NCBI GenBank assembly: GCA_001798265.1
Contig: MGRR01000081.1
Location: forward strand, 1 to 5,177
Direction: 5' to 3'
From: Deltaproteobacteria bacterium RIFCSPHIGHO2_12_FULL_43_9
GTDB taxonomy: Bacteria > Bdellovibrionota > O2-12-FULL-43-9
DNA length: 5,177 bases
In this document: positions 4,396 to 5,177 of the stretch, piece by piece
How the letters are laid out: each line of letters begins with the position of its first letter
Position numbering within the stretch: position 1 is the first letter of the stretch
Made by a program: the position numbers and the translations under genes
Notes under the pieces: generated by a model
Seen by the model: the letters and a program-made list of their open reading frames with translations, nothing else
Database searches by the model: none
What the model was told of the DNA's origin: nothing

Positions 4396-5177
4396 ATGAA
4401 ACCACTTTATTACATGTTGGGGGCATTGAGTCTGGTCTTTCTCCTTGTCCCAAGCTTCGCAGGCGCGAAGGATGTTGAGTGGTCAAAGCTAAATCCAGCG
4501 TTTAATGGCGCTACGTTTATCAATGATTCAAGCATTTGTTATGGCTGCCACCAGGATTATAAAAAGAAGTTTGACGCAACCCCACATGCCAAGGCTTTCA
4601 AAAACAATCCTCCGCCATATGGAGAATGCGAATCGTGTCATGGTCCGCGAAGTAAACATGTCCAAGGCCCCAGCAGAGAGTTTGTTATTACTAACAGTCA
4701 GAAGGTGGCTGTCTGCATGCAGTGTCATGAAGGGAGTAATCGAAAATATTGGAAAAATAGTCCCCATCCCAATGCTGGTGTGAATTGCGTGGATTGTCAC
4801 ACTGTTATGGAGGCAAAAAGCGATCGATATCTCTTGACCACTAAAAAGGAGCCTGACTCTTGTTACACATGTCATATTGATGTGAGTGGTCAGATGAACA
4901 AGGCCTCCCATCATCCGGTGCGTGAGGGGAGGATAAAATGCTCCGACTGTCACAATCCACACGGTTCTCCAACCAACGGGTTACTGACAAAGGTTTCAGT
5001 AAACCTCACATGCTATCAGTGTCATCAGGAGAAGCGGGGTCCATTTCTCATGGTGCATCCACCTGTGCAGGATAACTGTCTTAATTGCCATGAACCGCAT
5101 GGAACAAATAACAGAAAGCTTCAGGTTACGAAGGAGGCCTTTCTTTGCATGCAGTGTCACTCATACGGCGGGCATCC
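4396..5177 (+). CDS. Decaheme c-type cytochrome, MtrA/DmsE-like (3' end cut)
   Basis: The frame runs open for 260 codons to the right edge. Residues 1-24 are a Sec signal (hydrophobic LGALSLVFLLVPSFAGA), so the protein is periplasmic. Nine CxxCH motifs are visible: CYGCH 48, CESCH 78, CMQCH 107, CVDCH 131, CYTCH 156, CSDCH 182, CYQCH 206, CLNCH 228 and CMQCH 251. Distal histidines include TPH64, SPH124, HH172-173, NPH189, VH221, EPH235 and GGH260. The repeated CHNPHGS/CHEPHGT pattern followed by a leucine-lysine segment is typical of the decaheme DmsE/MtrA/PioA family, about 300-330 residues long, so a tenth haem and 40-70 more residues are expected outside. In that family the protein plugs an outer-membrane beta-barrel (MtrB-like) and passes electrons across the outer membrane; a barrel gene would be expected downstream. 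The gene is divergent from the monoheme lipoprotein gene. A larger multihaem protein or an NrfB-like periplasmic shuttle is the alternative. Confidence 0.9.
   Translation, partial: MKPLYYMLGALSLVFLLVPSFAGAKDVEWSKLNPAFNGATFINDSSICYGCHQDYKKKFDATPHAKAFKNNPPPYGECESCHGPRSKHVQGPSREFVITNSQKVAVCMQCHEGSNRKYWKNSPHPNAGVNCVDCHTVMEAKSDRYLLTTKKEPDSCYTCHIDVSGQMNKASHHPVREGRIKCSDCHNPHGSPTNGLLTKVSVNLTCYQCHQEKRGPFLMVHPPVQDNCLNCHEPHGTNNRKLQVTKEAFLCMQCHSYGGH

Noticed and set aside
4528..4962. Long antisense open frame (144 codons) opposite the decaheme gene
   Set aside because: The plus frame has nine CxxCH motifs and a strong ribosome binding site; the antisense frame is a shadow with no recognisable domain.

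Overview
The window looks like accessory chromosome of an anaerobic or facultatively anaerobic, electron-transferring bacterium of moderate GC content. Three of the seven genes are c-type cytochromes: a single-heme lipoprotein, a pentaheme c3/c7-like protein and a decaheme MtrA/DmsE-like protein cut by the right edge. The intergenic DNA carries short modular palindromic repeats of the GTCATCCTGAGCGAAGCGAAGGATCT and CCCCGCGAAAGCGGGG kinds, which are scattered through many environmental genomes (Deltaproteobacteria, Nitrospirota, Planctomycetota and others). Nothing in the sequence fixes the taxon, so any assignment is inference.

Layout, left to right. 1-447 (minus) is the N-terminal part of a CHASE2-type membrane sensor whose 3' end lies outside the window. 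490-631 is a compound repeat. 613-1176 (minus) is a small nucleotidyltransferase-fold protein, overlapped at its 5' end by a small unrecognised ORF (1115-1321, minus). 1375-1490 is a second repeat block that shares a 26-bp direct repeat with the first, so the nucleotidyltransferase pair is bracketed by repeat copies. 1550-2968 (minus) is a radical SAM/SPASM maturase with all seven SPASM cysteines and a possible N-terminal peptide-recognition segment. 3110-3574 (minus) is a pentaheme cytochrome. 3659-3693 is a strong terminator for the gene to its right. 3714-4142 (minus) is a lipoprotein-like monoheme cytochrome with a threonine-rich tether. 4143-4395 is a 253-bp divergent control region with several dyads and a promoter-like element. 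4396-5177 (plus) is the decaheme cytochrome, nine haems of which are visible.

How the parts may work together. The decaheme protein belongs to the group that forms the periplasmic side of outer-membrane electron conduits (MtrA/PioA/DmsE). The divergently transcribed monoheme lipoprotein and the pentaheme protein are plausible periplasmic partners that feed it or drain it. All three cytochrome genes have very strong purine-rich ribosome binding sites. The two minus-strand ones share the same AGAGGGGGA leader, while the maturase, nucleotidyltransferase and CHASE2 genes lack a good Shine-Dalgarno sequence. The SPASM maturase sits just downstream of the pentaheme gene with no recognisable precursor peptide in the window. 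Whether it acts on a peptide or protein linked to this electron-transfer cluster is the most interesting open question. The nucleotidyltransferase pair looks like a separate toxin-like or defence-like accessory insertion.
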